Shown: positions 1-8,803, counted from the first letter of the stretch. The stretch: DNA of 42,722 nucleotides from an uncultured Lachnospiraceae bacterium (GCA_910585215.1 CAJUDQ010000020.1:1-42722); one strand, 5' to 3'. Notes: generated by a model from the sequence alone, not told the origin. Program-made: numbers and translations.

Positions 1-35
1 CTATATTTTAATTGATTATTTGGAGGAAAACAGCC

Positions 36-1409
36 ATGAAACTTTGGGGCGGACGTTTCACAAAAGAAACAAACGAGCTGGTACATAATTTTAATGCATC
101 CTTGTCATTTGACCAGAAATTCTACCGACAGGATATTGAGGGCAGTATTGCCCATGTGACAATGCTTGCCGCAGTACATATCCTGACAGACGAGGAAAGA
201 GATACTATTATTGAGGGTTTGAAAGGCATACAGACAGATATTGAAAATGGAACTCTGGAATTTACAGAAGAACATGAAGATATCCATTCTTTTGTAGAGG
301 CACACCTTATCGAAAGAATCGGTGATACCGGAAAGAAGCTTCACACAGGCAGAAGCAGAAATGACCAGGTGGCACTGGATATGAAACTTTATACAAGAGA
401 TGAGGTAACTGCTGTCAACCAACTGTTAAAAGAACTTCTAAATGAATTGCATACAATTATGAAAGAAAACATTGAAACCTATATGCCGGGCTTTACCCAT
501 TTACAGAAGGCACAGCCAGTAACTCTGGCACATCATATCGGTGCATATTTTGAAATGTTTAAGCGGGACAGGGGCAGGCTGCATGATATTTATGAAAGAT
601 TAAACTATTCTCCTCTTGGTGCAGGTGCACTCGCCGGCACTACCTATCCGCTTGACAGAGAACAGACAGCTTCCCTTCTGGGCTTTTATGGACCAACTTT
701 TAACAGTATGGATTCTGTTTCTGACAGGGACTATCTGATTGAATTTTTAAGCGCATTGTCAACCATTATGATGCACCTGAGCCGTTTTTGTGAAGAAATT
801 ATTGTATGGAACACAAATGAATATCGTTTTGTGGAAATTGATGATTCATACAGCACTGGCAGCAGTATTATGCCGCAGAAGAAAAATCCTGATATTGCAG
901 AATTAATCCGCGGAAAAACCGGACGTGTCTATGGAGCACTGATTTCCATACTTACCACTATGAAAGGACTTCCACTTGCATATAATAAAGATATGCAGGA
1001 AGATAAGGAATTTACCTTTGATGCAATAGATACTGTCAAAGGATGCGTTTCTCTTTTTACCGGCATGATAAAAACAATGAAATTCCGTAAAGATGTTATG
1101 GAAACAAGTGCAAAAAACGGCTTTACCAATGCGACGGATGCTGCGGATTATCTGGTAAATCATGGAGTGCCTTTTCGGGATGCACATGGAATCGTAGGAC
1201 AGCTTGTGCTGTTTTGTATTGATAAAAATATTGCTTTGGATGATATGAGTCTGGAAGAATTTCAGGCAATCAGTCCGGTATTTCAGGAGGATATTTATGA
1301 GGCAATCAGTATGAAAACCTGTGTGGATAAACGTATGACCATCGGAGCTCCGGGGCCGGAAGCAATGCAAAAGGTAATTGAACTGAATGAAAAATATCTA
1401 AACGAATAA
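36..1409 (+). CDS. argH: Argininosuccinate lyase
   Basis: Cleaves argininosuccinate to arginine and fumarate, the last step of arginine synthesis; a cytosolic homotetramer of the fumarase/aspartase superfamily. The protein is 457 aa, the usual family length. It starts MKLWGGRF, carries the HTGRSRND substrate-binding block at about residues 103-110 and the flexible catalytic-serine loop GSSIMPQKKNP near residue 275. I chose the ATG at 36 over an upstream in-frame TTG at 12 because GGAGG lies at 22-26, the right distance from it, and because the family start matches. The gene runs off the left side of the window with little upstream sequence, so a preceding argG cannot be seen. A strong hairpin follows it. 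The next gene is convergent. Identification is certain. Confidence 0.98.
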   Translation: MKLWGGRFTKETNELVHNFNASLSFDQKFYRQDIEGSIAHVTMLAAVHILTDEERDTIIEGLKGIQTDIENGTLEFTEEHEDIHSFVEAHLIERIGDTGKKLHTGRSRNDQVALDMKLYTRDEVTAVNQLLKELLNELHTIMKENIETYMPGFTHLQKAQPVTLAHHIGAYFEMFKRDRGRLHDIYERLNYSPLGAGALAGTTYPLDREQTASLLGFYGPTFNSMDSVSDRDYLIEFLSALSTIMMHLSRFCEEIIVWNTNEYRFVEIDDSYSTGSSIMPQKKNPDIAELIRGKTGRVYGALISILTTMKGLPLAYNKDMQEDKEFTFDAIDTVKGCVSLFTGMIKTMKFRKDVMETSAKNGFTNATDAADYLVNHGVPFRDAHGIVGQLVLFCIDKNIALDDMSLEEFQAISPVFQEDIYEAISMKTCVDKRMTIGAPGPEAMQKVIELNEKYLNE

Positions 1410-1414
1410 ACTCT

Positions 1415-1477
1415 AAAAAATACGGCCGCAAATATATCTAAAACTCAGATAATTTGCGACTGTATTTTGATTTTTTA
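1415..1477. terminator. Bidirectional terminator between argH and mscS
   Basis: Arms at about 1418-1433 and 1452-1467 pair with one wobble and one mismatch. The inner part (tatct/agata) adds to the stem. A-rich sequence precedes and a T-run follows, so the hairpin can end both argH (+) and the glgB-mscS transcript (-). Confidence 0.7.
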
Positions 1478-1513
1478 TAAATACGGCTTTTGTGATATGC
1501 TGTATTTTTTACT

Positions 1514-2452
1514 TTATTCTTTCTGTGTCACATGTACATCAAGCTGGTTGTATGGAATTTCGATTCCCACTTTATCAAGTTCTTTCTTTAATTCCTCATT
1601 CATTCTGAAATAGGCATTCCAGTAATCCTCTGTCTTTACCCATACTCTGAGTACAATCGTAACTTCGCTTTCTGCAAGTGCCTTGATTCCAACAAAGACA
1701 TCTTCTTCCATAAGCCTTGCGGGCTCCTGCATACCGACGAACCGGACTGTCTGCTTCGCAAGTTCCATATCACTTTCATAGCTTATGCCGACTGTGATAT
1801 CCACCCTTCTCTTCTCAAAGGCAGATGCATTGGTAATATGTGTATTGGACAAGTTTCCATTTGGAATTGTAATCAGTTTATTATCCGGTGTTACTATCAT
1901 AGTATAGAATAAATCTATTTTCTGCACGGTTCCTTCTGTTCCGCTGGAACCGTCCACAATATAATCTCCCACTTTGAAAGGCTTGATTAACAAAATCAGC
2001 ACGCCGCCCGCAAAGTTGGAAAAGCTTCCCTGCAGCGCAAGACCAATCGTTAAACTGGCAGTGCTGAGCAGCGCTACAAAAGAGGTTGTCTGTATTCCTA
2101 CCTGATTGCAGAGAATAATAAATAATATAAAATACAAAATTGCTCTTACCAGAGAAATCAGGAATTTCTGAACACTGATTTCAATATTTGCTCTTTTGAA
2201 AAATTTTTTTACGATTTTCATCAGTATGCCAATTACAATTTTGCCAACTGCAAAAATCGCAATTGCAATACAAACATTAATACCAAATGCAATTATTTTG
2301 GGAAGATATTTTTCCAGTGAATGAATAAAATTATTTGCATTTTCCACGGCCTGATTCAAATTATCCGTGATTTCTGCTTCTACACTGGAAAGCGCATCTG
2401 ATTTTGTGCTTTCTGTACTTTCTGAAAGGGCAAACAATATCAGCGATTTCAT
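1514..2452 (-). CDS. MscS-family mechanosensitive channel
   Basis: A small-conductance mechanosensitive ion channel that should release solutes on hypo-osmotic shock. The 312 aa protein has an N-terminal polar stretch, then hydrophobic segments at about 53-78 and 100-120. A glycine/alanine-rich pore helix follows at about 128-160, with the block GLALQGSFSNFAGG typical of MscS TM3. The cytoplasmic beta domain follows (VGDYIVDGSSGTEGTVQKIDL and IPNGNLSNTHITN are the usual MscS motifs). Length is close to E. coli MscS (286 aa). Its ATG overlaps the glgB stop by 4 bp (ATGA), so it is the second gene of a glgB-mscS unit and probably translationally coupled. Coupling with glycogen branching may reflect osmotic or carbon storage stress, but that is inference. 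Confidence 0.93.
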   Translation of the reverse strand: MKSLILFALSESTESTKSDALSSVEAEITDNLNQAVENANNFIHSLEKYLPKIIAFGINVCIAIAIFAVGKIVIGILMKIVKKFFKRANIEISVQKFLISLVRAILYFILFIILCNQVGIQTTSFVALLSTASLTIGLALQGSFSNFAGGVLILLIKPFKVGDYIVDGSSGTEGTVQKIDLFYTMIVTPDNKLITIPNGNLSNTHITNASAFEKRRVDITVGISYESDMELAKQTVRFVGMQEPARLMEEDVFVGIKALAESEVTIVLRVWVKTEDYWNAYFRMNEELKKELDKVGIEIPYNQLDVHVTQKE

Positions 2453-4677
2453 TTTACCGGTCCTTCATATTTAAAGACAGATACTGATACAGGTCCCATT
2501 TTAATTGAAATTGTATGTTCTCTTCCGTCACATTCTTCCGGTTTTGAAAGAACTGTTTTGGAATTTACCATTCCGAAACCGCCAAAGCTGTCGTCATCAC
2601 TGTTTAAAATCTCTCTGTACTGCCCTGCTTCTGGCACGCCAAATTTATATCTTGCATGAGGAACAGTATCAAAATTGCAAAATACATAAAGAGTATCTTC
2701 TGGTTTTTTTCCTTTTCTCATAAATGCACAGATACTCTTTTCATGAGTGGAACAGTTTATCCATTCAAAGCCTTCCGGACTCTGGTCAAGCTCATACAGT
2801 GCAGGCTCTTCTGTATACAATCTGTTTAATTCTCTGACATAATTCTGAACAAATTTATGTTTTTCATCTAAAAGGCTTCTCCAGTCAAGTTCTCTTTCCT
2901 CGCTCCACTCACGGTATCCGCTGAAGTCCTGTCCCATAAACAGCAGCTTTTTTCCAGGATGTGTAAACATAAAGGTATAAGCAGCTCTTAAATTTGAGAA
3001 ACGAATATCTTCGTCTGCACCCGGCATTTTGCCAATCATAGAACCCTTGCCATGTACAACTTCATCATGAGACAATACAAGAATAAAGTTTTCGCTGTAT
3101 GCATATACCATACTGAAGGTTAAAAGATTATAATTGTCTCTTCTGTAATACGGGTCGCATTTCATATAATTGGTAAAATCATTCATCCAGCCCATATTCC
3201 ATTTCAAATCAAAGCCCAGTCCGTCTTCCTCCGGTGAACCTGTTACCTTTGGCCATGCAGTAGATTCCTCTGCAATAATCAATGCTCCTCTGGTACGCTT
3301 TTTAAACTGGGTATTTAACTGCTGCAAAAATGCGATAGCGTCAAGATTTTCATGTCCTCCATACATATTTGCCACCCATTCCCCGTCATTTTTTCCATAG
3401 TCAAGATACAGCATCGAAGCCACTGCATCCATGCGGATTGCGTCTGCATGATACTGTTCTGCCCAGAACAGCGCATTTGCTGTCAAAAAGCTTTTTACCT
3501 CCGGTCTTGCATAATTGTAAATCAGAGTTCCCCAGTGAGGGTGTTCACCCTGTCTCGGGTCCTGATGCTCATACAGGCATGTCCCGTCAAATCTTGCAAG
3601 TCCAAATTCATCTTTTGGAAAATGTGCCGGAACCCAGTCAAGAATTACCCCGATTCCCTTCGAGTGCATATAATCCATAAAATATGCAAAATCTTCCGGA
3701 TTTCCATAACGGGAGGTCGGCGCATAATAACCTGTTACCTGATACCCCCATGAACCGTCAAACGGATGTTCCATTACAGGCATAAGTTCAATATGGGTAT
3801 AGTGCATATCAAGCACATATTCTGCCAGAAGAGGGGCAATCTCCCGATAAGTATAAAAGCTCTCCTTCTCCTCCACTCCTTCTATCTCCGGCTTTTTCCA
3901 TGAGCCCAAATGAACCTCATAAATAGACATTGGAGTACTTTCCAGTTTCTTTTTTTCTCTCTCCTTTATCCATTTTTCATCTGTCCATTGAAAACCGCTG
4001 ATATCCGTGGTTATCGATGCATTCTCCGGCCGTTTCTGTGCCAGAAATGCATAAGGGTCCGCTTTTAAAACTACCTTTTCTCCATATTGTCTGATTTCAT
4101 ATTTGTACAATTCACCTGTGGAAATTTCAGGGATAAACAATTCAAAAACGCCTGTATCATCAATTTTATTCATCATATGTCTGCGTCCATCCCACTGGTT
4201 GAAATCGCCTACTACACTGACACGCTCTGCAAACGGCGCCCACACGCCAAAGGTTATTCCTTTCACTCCCTGTATTTCTGCCGGATGCGCACCGAGATAT
4301 TTATAAATTTCATAATTCACACCGGCATTGAATTTTTTCAGCTCCTCGATTGGAAGCACATTGTCAAACTGATAAGGGTCATAATATGTGGAAGTACTGC
4401 CATCTTCAAATTCTGCAATTACATGATACAGCCCTTTATTGGTTCCCGATACAAGCAGTGCAAAAAAATTCTCATCCATTTTTTCCATTGGAAGAAGCTT
4501 TTTTTCTTTGTCAAACCTGACAGATACAGATGTGGCATCCGGTACAAATACCTGAATCAGTGTCTTTTTCCCCTTTCGCTCACTTGGTCCGAGAGTGCAT
4601 CTTGGACAGTCAATATCTGCATACTGCAGCCCCTCAATATCTGCCCAGTTCATTAAATCGTTTAAGTTTTCTTTCAT
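2449..4677 (-). CDS. glgB: 1,4-alpha-glucan (glycogen) branching enzyme
   Basis: Introduces alpha-1,6 branches into glycogen; a GH13 family cytosolic enzyme. The 742 aa protein has an N-terminal extension of about 130 aa. A CBM48-type module follows (about 138-215, with GVWAPFAERVSVVGDFNQWDG), then the GH13 barrel. Visible catalytic residues are the nucleophile D417 (in DAIRMDAVA), acid/base E470 (in AEEST) and transition-state D538 (in LSHDEV). Region I is at about 347-352 (DWVPAHF). The start has GGAGG seven bases upstream. No other glycogen genes (glgC, glgA, glgP) are adjacent, so the gene stands apart from a glg operon. A consensus promoter lies about 55-80 bp upstream. Identification is secure. 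Confidence 0.97.
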   Translation of the reverse strand: MKENLNDLMNWADIEGLQYADIDCPRCTLGPSERKGKKTLIQVFVPDATSVSVRFDKEKKLLPMEKMDENFFALLVSGTNKGLYHVIAEFEDGSTSTYYDPYQFDNVLPIEELKKFNAGVNYEIYKYLGAHPAEIQGVKGITFGVWAPFAERVSVVGDFNQWDGRRHMMNKIDDTGVFELFIPEISTGELYKYEIRQYGEKVVLKADPYAFLAQKRPENASITTDISGFQWTDEKWIKEREKKKLESTPMSIYEVHLGSWKKPEIEGVEEKESFYTYREIAPLLAEYVLDMHYTHIELMPVMEHPFDGSWGYQVTGYYAPTSRYGNPEDFAYFMDYMHSKGIGVILDWVPAHFPKDEFGLARFDGTCLYEHQDPRQGEHPHWGTLIYNYARPEVKSFLTANALFWAEQYHADAIRMDAVASMLYLDYGKNDGEWVANMYGGHENLDAIAFLQQLNTQFKKRTRGALIIAEESTAWPKVTGSPEEDGLGFDLKWNMGWMNDFTNYMKCDPYYRRDNYNLLTFSMVYAYSENFILVLSHDEVVHGKGSMIGKMPGADEDIRFSNLRAAYTFMFTHPGKKLLFMGQDFSGYREWSEERELDWRSLLDEKHKFVQNYVRELNRLYTEEPALYELDQSPEGFEWINCSTHEKSICAFMRKGKKPEDTLYVFCNFDTVPHARYKFGVPEAGQYREILNSDDDSFGGFGMVNSKTVLSKPEECDGREHTISIKMGPVSVSVFKYEGPVK

Positions 4678-4730
4678 ATAGTAACCTCCAAAAAAATATT
4701 TACGCAGAGCATTATGCTTCGTTTGATGAC

Positions 4731-4759
4731 ATTATAACACGAAAACAGGTATCTGTCTA
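4731..4759 (-). promoter_or_regulatory. Promoter of glgB-mscS
   Basis: On the minus strand, TAGACA (4759-4754) and TATAAT (4736-4731) are separated by exactly 17 bp. The predicted transcript starts near 4724, leaving a short leader before the glgB ribosome binding site. Confidence 0.75.
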
Positions 4760-4779
4760 TTTACTTCTTACAAAACCTT

Positions 4780-5364
4780 TCATGATACATGTTCTGCCAT
4801 TATCTTGTGAAACAGTTCTGCAACTTTTTCGTCTGATATTTCATTTTCTTCTGCATAGTGAAACAAATCTGAAAGTTGCTCTGTAACATAATTTTCCGGT
4901 TTATCCTTTGCAATTTCAATAAAAATTTTCCAGTTTTTCCATTTTTCCGGACACTCTGGTATTTTCTCCAAAAGCTGTTTCAAAGAACTATCTGCAACAA
5001 AAACTTTTCCTGCGCCTGTCTGATACAAAGCATCCTCCAATGCCTTTTTTTCGACCATTGTAATTTCTTTGGAAACACATACTGCAATTGCCGGTTTGGC
5101 AAACAATGGCTTTTTTCCCCATGCTTTTTTCAGCAGATACTGAAAAAGCTTTACTGCTGCCATATAATCTGCAATACTTCCTCTTTTCATTGGAGATATG
5201 ATTTTAATATGTTCAGCCGGATTTTTTACCATATCTTCAGCCTCTTTCCCAAATGCAGCTATTTTTCCACTTACATTGTCAAATGCTACAAGAGATTTTT
5301 CTTTTAATACAATGCCCCTGCCCTGAATATAAATTGCAATATCTGCCGGTTCAAAAAAATCCAT
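4780..5364 (-). CDS. Half-length MreB-like protein (subdomain I only)
   Basis: Residues about 8-130 of this 194 aa protein follow the first actin-like subdomain of MreB: counterparts of MreB's KGKGIVL (here QGRGIVLKEKS), of RPMKDGVIADY (here SPMKRGSIADY), of the FARKP stretch (here LFAKPAIAVCVS) and of the ITAVEERA helix (here ITMVEKKALEDA) are all recognisable. The nucleotide-binding parts are missing. The phosphate-1 loop (GIDLGTANT in MreB) is replaced by FFEPADI, and nothing corresponds to the phosphate-2 GGGT segment or to the second half of MreB. A charged 60-residue tail with no match I recognise follows. It is therefore unlikely to bind ATP or to polymerise normally. It starts at an ATG with GGAGG ahead, 24 bp after an M18 aminopeptidase gene, as third gene of that operon. 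It is intact, with no frameshift, so it looks like a maintained protein rather than debris. Function unknown. Confidence 0.75.
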   Translation of the reverse strand: MDFFEPADIAIYIQGRGIVLKEKSLVAFDNVSGKIAAFGKEAEDMVKNPAEHIKIISPMKRGSIADYMAAVKLFQYLLKKAWGKKPLFAKPAIAVCVSKEITMVEKKALEDALYQTGAGKVFVADSSLKQLLEKIPECPEKWKNWKIFIEIAKDKPENYVTEQLSDLFHYAEENEISDEKVAELFHKIMAEHVS

Positions 5365-5388
5365 AATCTTTCCTCCGTTATTTATATT

Positions 5389-6675
5389 TTAAAGAAAAAA
5401 TCTGCATACAAATTTTTCAAGATATGCCTGGTCCCAGATTCCCATCATTTCTCTTGCCGAATGCATGGCAAGCACAGGAACTCCAATATCCACCGAACGC
5501 ATTGGAAGATACTTATTGGCAATTGTCCCAAGAGTACTTCCTGTTGTACCATCCGAGCGAACGGCATATTTTTGATATGGAATTTCAGCAGCCCTGCATA
5601 TCTGTTCTGCAATTGCAATAGATTCACTGTCTGTTGCATAAGACTGTGAGGATGCGCGCTTTATTACAATTCCATGATTCAAAAGATTGATATTTGTAAG
5701 GTCTGACTTTTCCGGTCTGTTTGGGTGAAATCCATGTGCGACATCTAAAGACAGCAGAAATCCGCCTGAAATTTTATCAAGATAAGTTTTTCTGTCCATT
5801 CCAAGAGTGAGATATATTTTTTCCAGCACTATGGATAAAAGTTCAGAATCTGCACCCTGTTTTGTTCTGCTTCCAATTTCTTCATTGTCAAATAATGCTA
5901 TAAAATGAATACCGGACACTGGCTGAGTATTGATAATTCCAGTAAGACATGCCTCTACAGAGGTTGTGTTATCCAGTCTTGGAGCTGATATAAAATCATT
6001 GTTCAGCCCGAATACACAGCCTTCCTCTGCATTATATACATACAATTCAAAATCGAGAATATCTTCTGTCTTTACTCCACATTCTTCTGAAAGATATTCT
6101 GTAAAAAAATGATTTGTATTTATCGTTTCATCCAACATTCCACAGACTGGCATCATATCTGTCTGTTTATTTAATTCTGTACCCTTATTTATTTCTCTGT
6201 TTAAATGAATCGCCAGATTTGGAATTGTAAAAAGAGGACGTTCAAAATCAATGATTTTCTTTTTTGGCTGATACAAATTATCGCTTTTCATCGTAACCTT
6301 TCCTGATACGGATAATGGCCTGTCCATCCATGTATTTAGAATCGCACCGCCATAAACTTCCGTATTTACTTTTTGATATCCTTTTACTGTCAGTTCAGGA
6401 TTTGGCTTGATATATAAGCAGGGGTGGTCTGTATGGGCAGCGGCAATTTTTAACATTCCATCAGAGCTTTCTCCTATGGTAAATGCAAATAATCCCGAAT
6501 CATAAATGTTGATAAAATATTTTCCACCTTTTTCAAGAACCCATTTTTTATTCAGGCTTAATTCATCAAATCCGCGCTGGTACAAACGGTTTATGGCGTT
6601 AGAAACAGCAGTAAAGGAACAGGTTGATTTTGATATGGTATTTAATAAATTTTTGGCTGTTTTTTCTATTTTCAT
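5389..6675 (-). CDS. M18 family zinc aminopeptidase
   Basis: A cytosolic di-zinc aminopeptidase that trims N-terminal residues (the family includes aspartyl aminopeptidases and yeast aminopeptidase I). The 428 aa length is typical. Metal-site motifs are visible in order: HTDHP near residue 81, LDNTTSVEA near 235, DNEEIGSRT near 265, and the last zinc histidine in LAMHSARE near 405. The ATG overlaps the upstream regulator gene stop by 4 bp (ATGA), which indicates translational coupling. The next gene is the half-MreB 24 bp downstream. Exact substrate preference cannot be read from sequence. Confidence 0.95.
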   Translation of the reverse strand: MKIEKTAKNLLNTISKSTCSFTAVSNAINRLYQRGFDELSLNKKWVLEKGGKYFINIYDSGLFAFTIGESSDGMLKIAAAHTDHPCLYIKPNPELTVKGYQKVNTEVYGGAILNTWMDRPLSVSGKVTMKSDNLYQPKKKIIDFERPLFTIPNLAIHLNREINKGTELNKQTDMMPVCGMLDETINTNHFFTEYLSEECGVKTEDILDFELYVYNAEEGCVFGLNNDFISAPRLDNTTSVEACLTGIINTQPVSGIHFIALFDNEEIGSRTKQGADSELLSIVLEKIYLTLGMDRKTYLDKISGGFLLSLDVAHGFHPNRPEKSDLTNINLLNHGIVIKRASSQSYATDSESIAIAEQICRAAEIPYQKYAVRSDGTTGSTLGTIANKYLPMRSVDIGVPVLAMHSAREMMGIWDQAYLEKFVCRFFL

Positions 6676-7391
6676 AAAATTCCCTCCTGAAAAAAAATTT
6701 TTTTCTCTTGATTTTTCACATAAATTCTGCTTGGCCTGTGTGCTCCTTCCAGTTTCATTTTATCTGTTTCTAATACAAACTCCCTGATTTTTTTTCTGAA
6801 ATTTGCCTTGTAAAGTGATTTTCCCAAAAGAATTTCATATATTCGCTGTAATTTTGGTAATGTAAATTCTTCTCCTACAAAATGAAACGGCAGACAGGTA
6901 TATTCTGTTTTATTTCGTATGCGTTCTCTTGCATATCTTAAAATTTCTTTATGGTCAAAAGCAATCTTTTTATCTCCCTGAATCATATTTTCCAAATCAT
7001 AAAAACCGGCCTGAAGTACTCTTTTTCCTGCTTTTATATGAATCTTTTCAAAAGGAAGCAGCGCCATATAGGAAACGGAAATCACTCTGGTACGAGGGTC
7101 TCTGTCTATTGCTCCCCATGTATAAAGCTGTTCTAAATATACCTCATCCATAACGCCGGCTTCCTCTTGAATCCCTCTTAACGCTGCCTCGTCCAATGTC
7201 TCGCCTGCTCCTACAAATACCCCCGGCAAAGCAGGCATACCCTGAAAGGGCATTTCACTTCTCTCTACCATAAGAACCTTCAGTCTGTCATTTTCTATGG
7301 TAATAAGCAGAAAATCTACCGCAACGCAGGGCTTTTCGTAAATATCAGACCGATATTCTGATAAAAATGCTTCTTCCCTGTTTTTGTCCAT
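6672..7391 (-). CDS. NrtR-like regulator: Nudix domain plus winged-helix
   Basis: A 239 aa protein with an N-terminal Nudix-like domain (about 20-150) and a basic C-terminal part (about 160-230) resembling the winged-helix domain of NrtR regulators. Those sense ADP-ribose or related nucleotides and control NAD-related genes. The Nudix box (about 57-80) is degenerate: its first Gly is Val, and the catalytic Glu of REUxEE is Gly (RGIQEE), while the following two Glu remain. This favours ligand sensing over hydrolysis, though residual activity cannot be excluded. I placed the start at the ATG at 7391, with AGGAGG six bases upstream, rather than at an in-frame ATG 51 bp earlier that lies in a terminator. 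It heads an operon with the M18 peptidase and half-MreB. Whether it regulates them is inference. Confidence 0.82.
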   Translation of the reverse strand: MDKNREEAFLSEYRSDIYEKPCVAVDFLLITIENDRLKVLMVERSEMPFQGMPALPGVFVGAGETLDEAALRGIQEEAGVMDEVYLEQLYTWGAIDRDPRTRVISVSYMALLPFEKIHIKAGKRVLQAGFYDLENMIQGDKKIAFDHKEILRYARERIRNKTEYTCLPFHFVGEEFTLPKLQRIYEILLGKSLYKANFRKKIREFVLETDKMKLEGAHRPSRIYVKNQEKKIFFQEGIL

Positions 7392-7413
7392 TTTTTCCTC
7401 CTTTTTGTAAATC

Positions 7414-7455
7414 AACAAAAGCAGACCTGCCTGTAACTGCAAATCTGCTTTTGTT
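7414..7455 (-). terminator. Terminator after serA
   Basis: A perfect 12-bp inverted repeat (7414-7425 and 7444-7455, AACAAAAGCAGA and its complement) with an 18-base loop. Read on the minus strand, the GC part of the stem is followed by TTTTGTTGATTT. It sits between the serA stop and the Nudix regulator start and best fits a terminator of the leu-ilv-ser operon. It could also serve as a regulator operator because it lies directly upstream of that gene. Confidence 0.55.
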
Positions 7456-7506
7456 AAAGTATCAATGTTTCAATTCGTTATATTTATAAACCTGTATTTT
7501 GCTGCT

Positions 7507-8670
7507 CTATTTTACTACTCGAACCTTTATCACTCCATTTATGGATTTAATTTTTTCTATTGCCGCTTTTGTTACCTCGGAATCAAGGTCCAGCAGCGTA
7601 TATGCATAATTTCCTTTGCTCTTGTTTACCATCTCGGAAATATTAATATCAGAAGCCGCCATGGCACCGGTAAACTGTGAAATCAGATTTGGAATATTTT
7701 TATGGCAGACTGCAATTCTTCCGGCCTTTGTACATACCCCCATATCGCAGGAAGGATAATTGACAGAATTTTTGATATTTCCATTTTCAATAAAGTCAAC
7801 AATCTGATTAACTGCCATAACTGCACAGTTATCTTCAGACTCCTCTGTTGAAGCTCCCAGATGAGGAAATGCAATAACGCCCTCCATATTTGCCGATTTG
7901 GCATTTGGAAAATCAGTTACGTAATGCTTTACTTTGCCTTCAGCAAGAGCTTCAGCCATATCATCATCATTTACAAGAAGGTCTCTTGCAAAGTTAATAA
8001 TAATGACGCCCTGTTTCATCATGGAAAGGGATGCCTTATTAATCATGCCCTTTGTATCATCAAGCAATGGCACATGAACAGTTATAATATCACACTGACT
8101 GTATACCTCTGCATTGGTTTTTACAAGCCTTACTTTATGAGAAAGATTTAATGCATTTGCAACCGAAAGATATGGGTCACATCCGATTACCTTCATGCCG
8201 AGTGCTACCGCTGCATCTGCAACCAGCACGCCTATGGCTCCAAGACCAATTACACCAAGTGTTTTTCCCTTGATTTCAGTTCCGGCAAATGCTTTTTTTG
8301 CCTTTTCCATGCTTTTATTAATATTTTTATCCTCTTTGTTGTCTGACACCCACTGCATGCCGCCTCTCAAATCTCTCGAAGCAAGCAGCATACCGGCAAG
8401 AACCAGCTCTTTTACCCCGTTTGCATTTGCTCCAGGAGTATTAAATACTACGATTCCCTTTTCCGCACATTTCTCAAGAGGTATATTATTGACACCTGCT
8501 CCGGCTCTTGCTACTGCAGTCAGACTGTCAGGAAGCTCCAGTTCATGCATGGATGCACTTCTTACAAGCACTGCATCTGCTTCTGAAAAGCTGTCCGTTG
8601 TGCCAAATGTATCCGGCAGCAGACTCATTCCAGCTTTTGCAATCGGATTTAAACAGTTTACTTTTACCAT
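7507..8670 (-). CDS. serA: D-3-phosphoglycerate dehydrogenase (short form with ACT domain)
   Basis: Oxidises 3-phosphoglycerate to phosphohydroxypyruvate, the first step of serine synthesis. The protein is 387 aa, shorter than the E. coli (410) or B. subtilis (525) forms. The Rossmann NAD motif GLGAIG is at about 142-147, catalytic Arg229 in NFARDLL, catalytic His270 in FPHLGAST, and an ACT domain fills about 315-387 (probable feedback control by serine). The usual catalytic Glu, in the DVFxxEP segment of the family, is not visible; here the stretch reads YVTDFPNAK and is shorter. I believe similar variants exist in other anaerobes, so activity is still likely. It is the last gene of the operon, 133 bp after serC. 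Confidence 0.95.
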   Translation of the reverse strand: MVKVNCLNPIAKAGMSLLPDTFGTTDSFSEADAVLVRSASMHELELPDSLTAVARAGAGVNNIPLEKCAEKGIVVFNTPGANANGVKELVLAGMLLASRDLRGGMQWVSDNKEDKNINKSMEKAKKAFAGTEIKGKTLGVIGLGAIGVLVADAAVALGMKVIGCDPYLSVANALNLSHKVRLVKTNAEVYSQCDIITVHVPLLDDTKGMINKASLSMMKQGVIIINFARDLLVNDDDMAEALAEGKVKHYVTDFPNAKSANMEGVIAFPHLGASTEESEDNCAVMAVNQIVDFIENGNIKNSVNYPSCDMGVCTKAGRIAVCHKNIPNLISQFTGAMAASDINISEMVNKSKGNYAYTLLDLDSEVTKAAIEKIKSINGVIKVRVVK

Positions 8671-8713
8671 TTTGTGTTACCTTCTTTCTTAGATATTATC
8701 ATTTATTTAATAC

Positions 8714-8771
8714 CACAGCGCCAGAAACTATCATTCACGATCCGCTGTCTGGAATCGCTCAATCGGCTGTG
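8714..8771 (-). other. Possible intercistronic RNA hairpin, serC-serA
   Basis: The 133-bp gap between serC and serA holds a nested inverted repeat: outer arms CACAGC 8714-8719 and GCTGTG 8766-8771, inner arms CCAGA 8721-8725 and TCTGG 8748-8752. There is no T-run, so it is not a clear terminator. It may be a processing or mRNA-stability element. The evidence is weak. Confidence 0.3.
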
Positions 8772-8803
8772 ATATTTTATGTAAATTTCTTATAAAAGAA
8801 ATA

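Noticed and set aside
903..1370. Long minus-strand frame opposite argH
   Set aside because: It is an antisense shadow of argH with no family resemblance or ribosome binding site; the same applies to other opposite-strand frames over metabolic genes.
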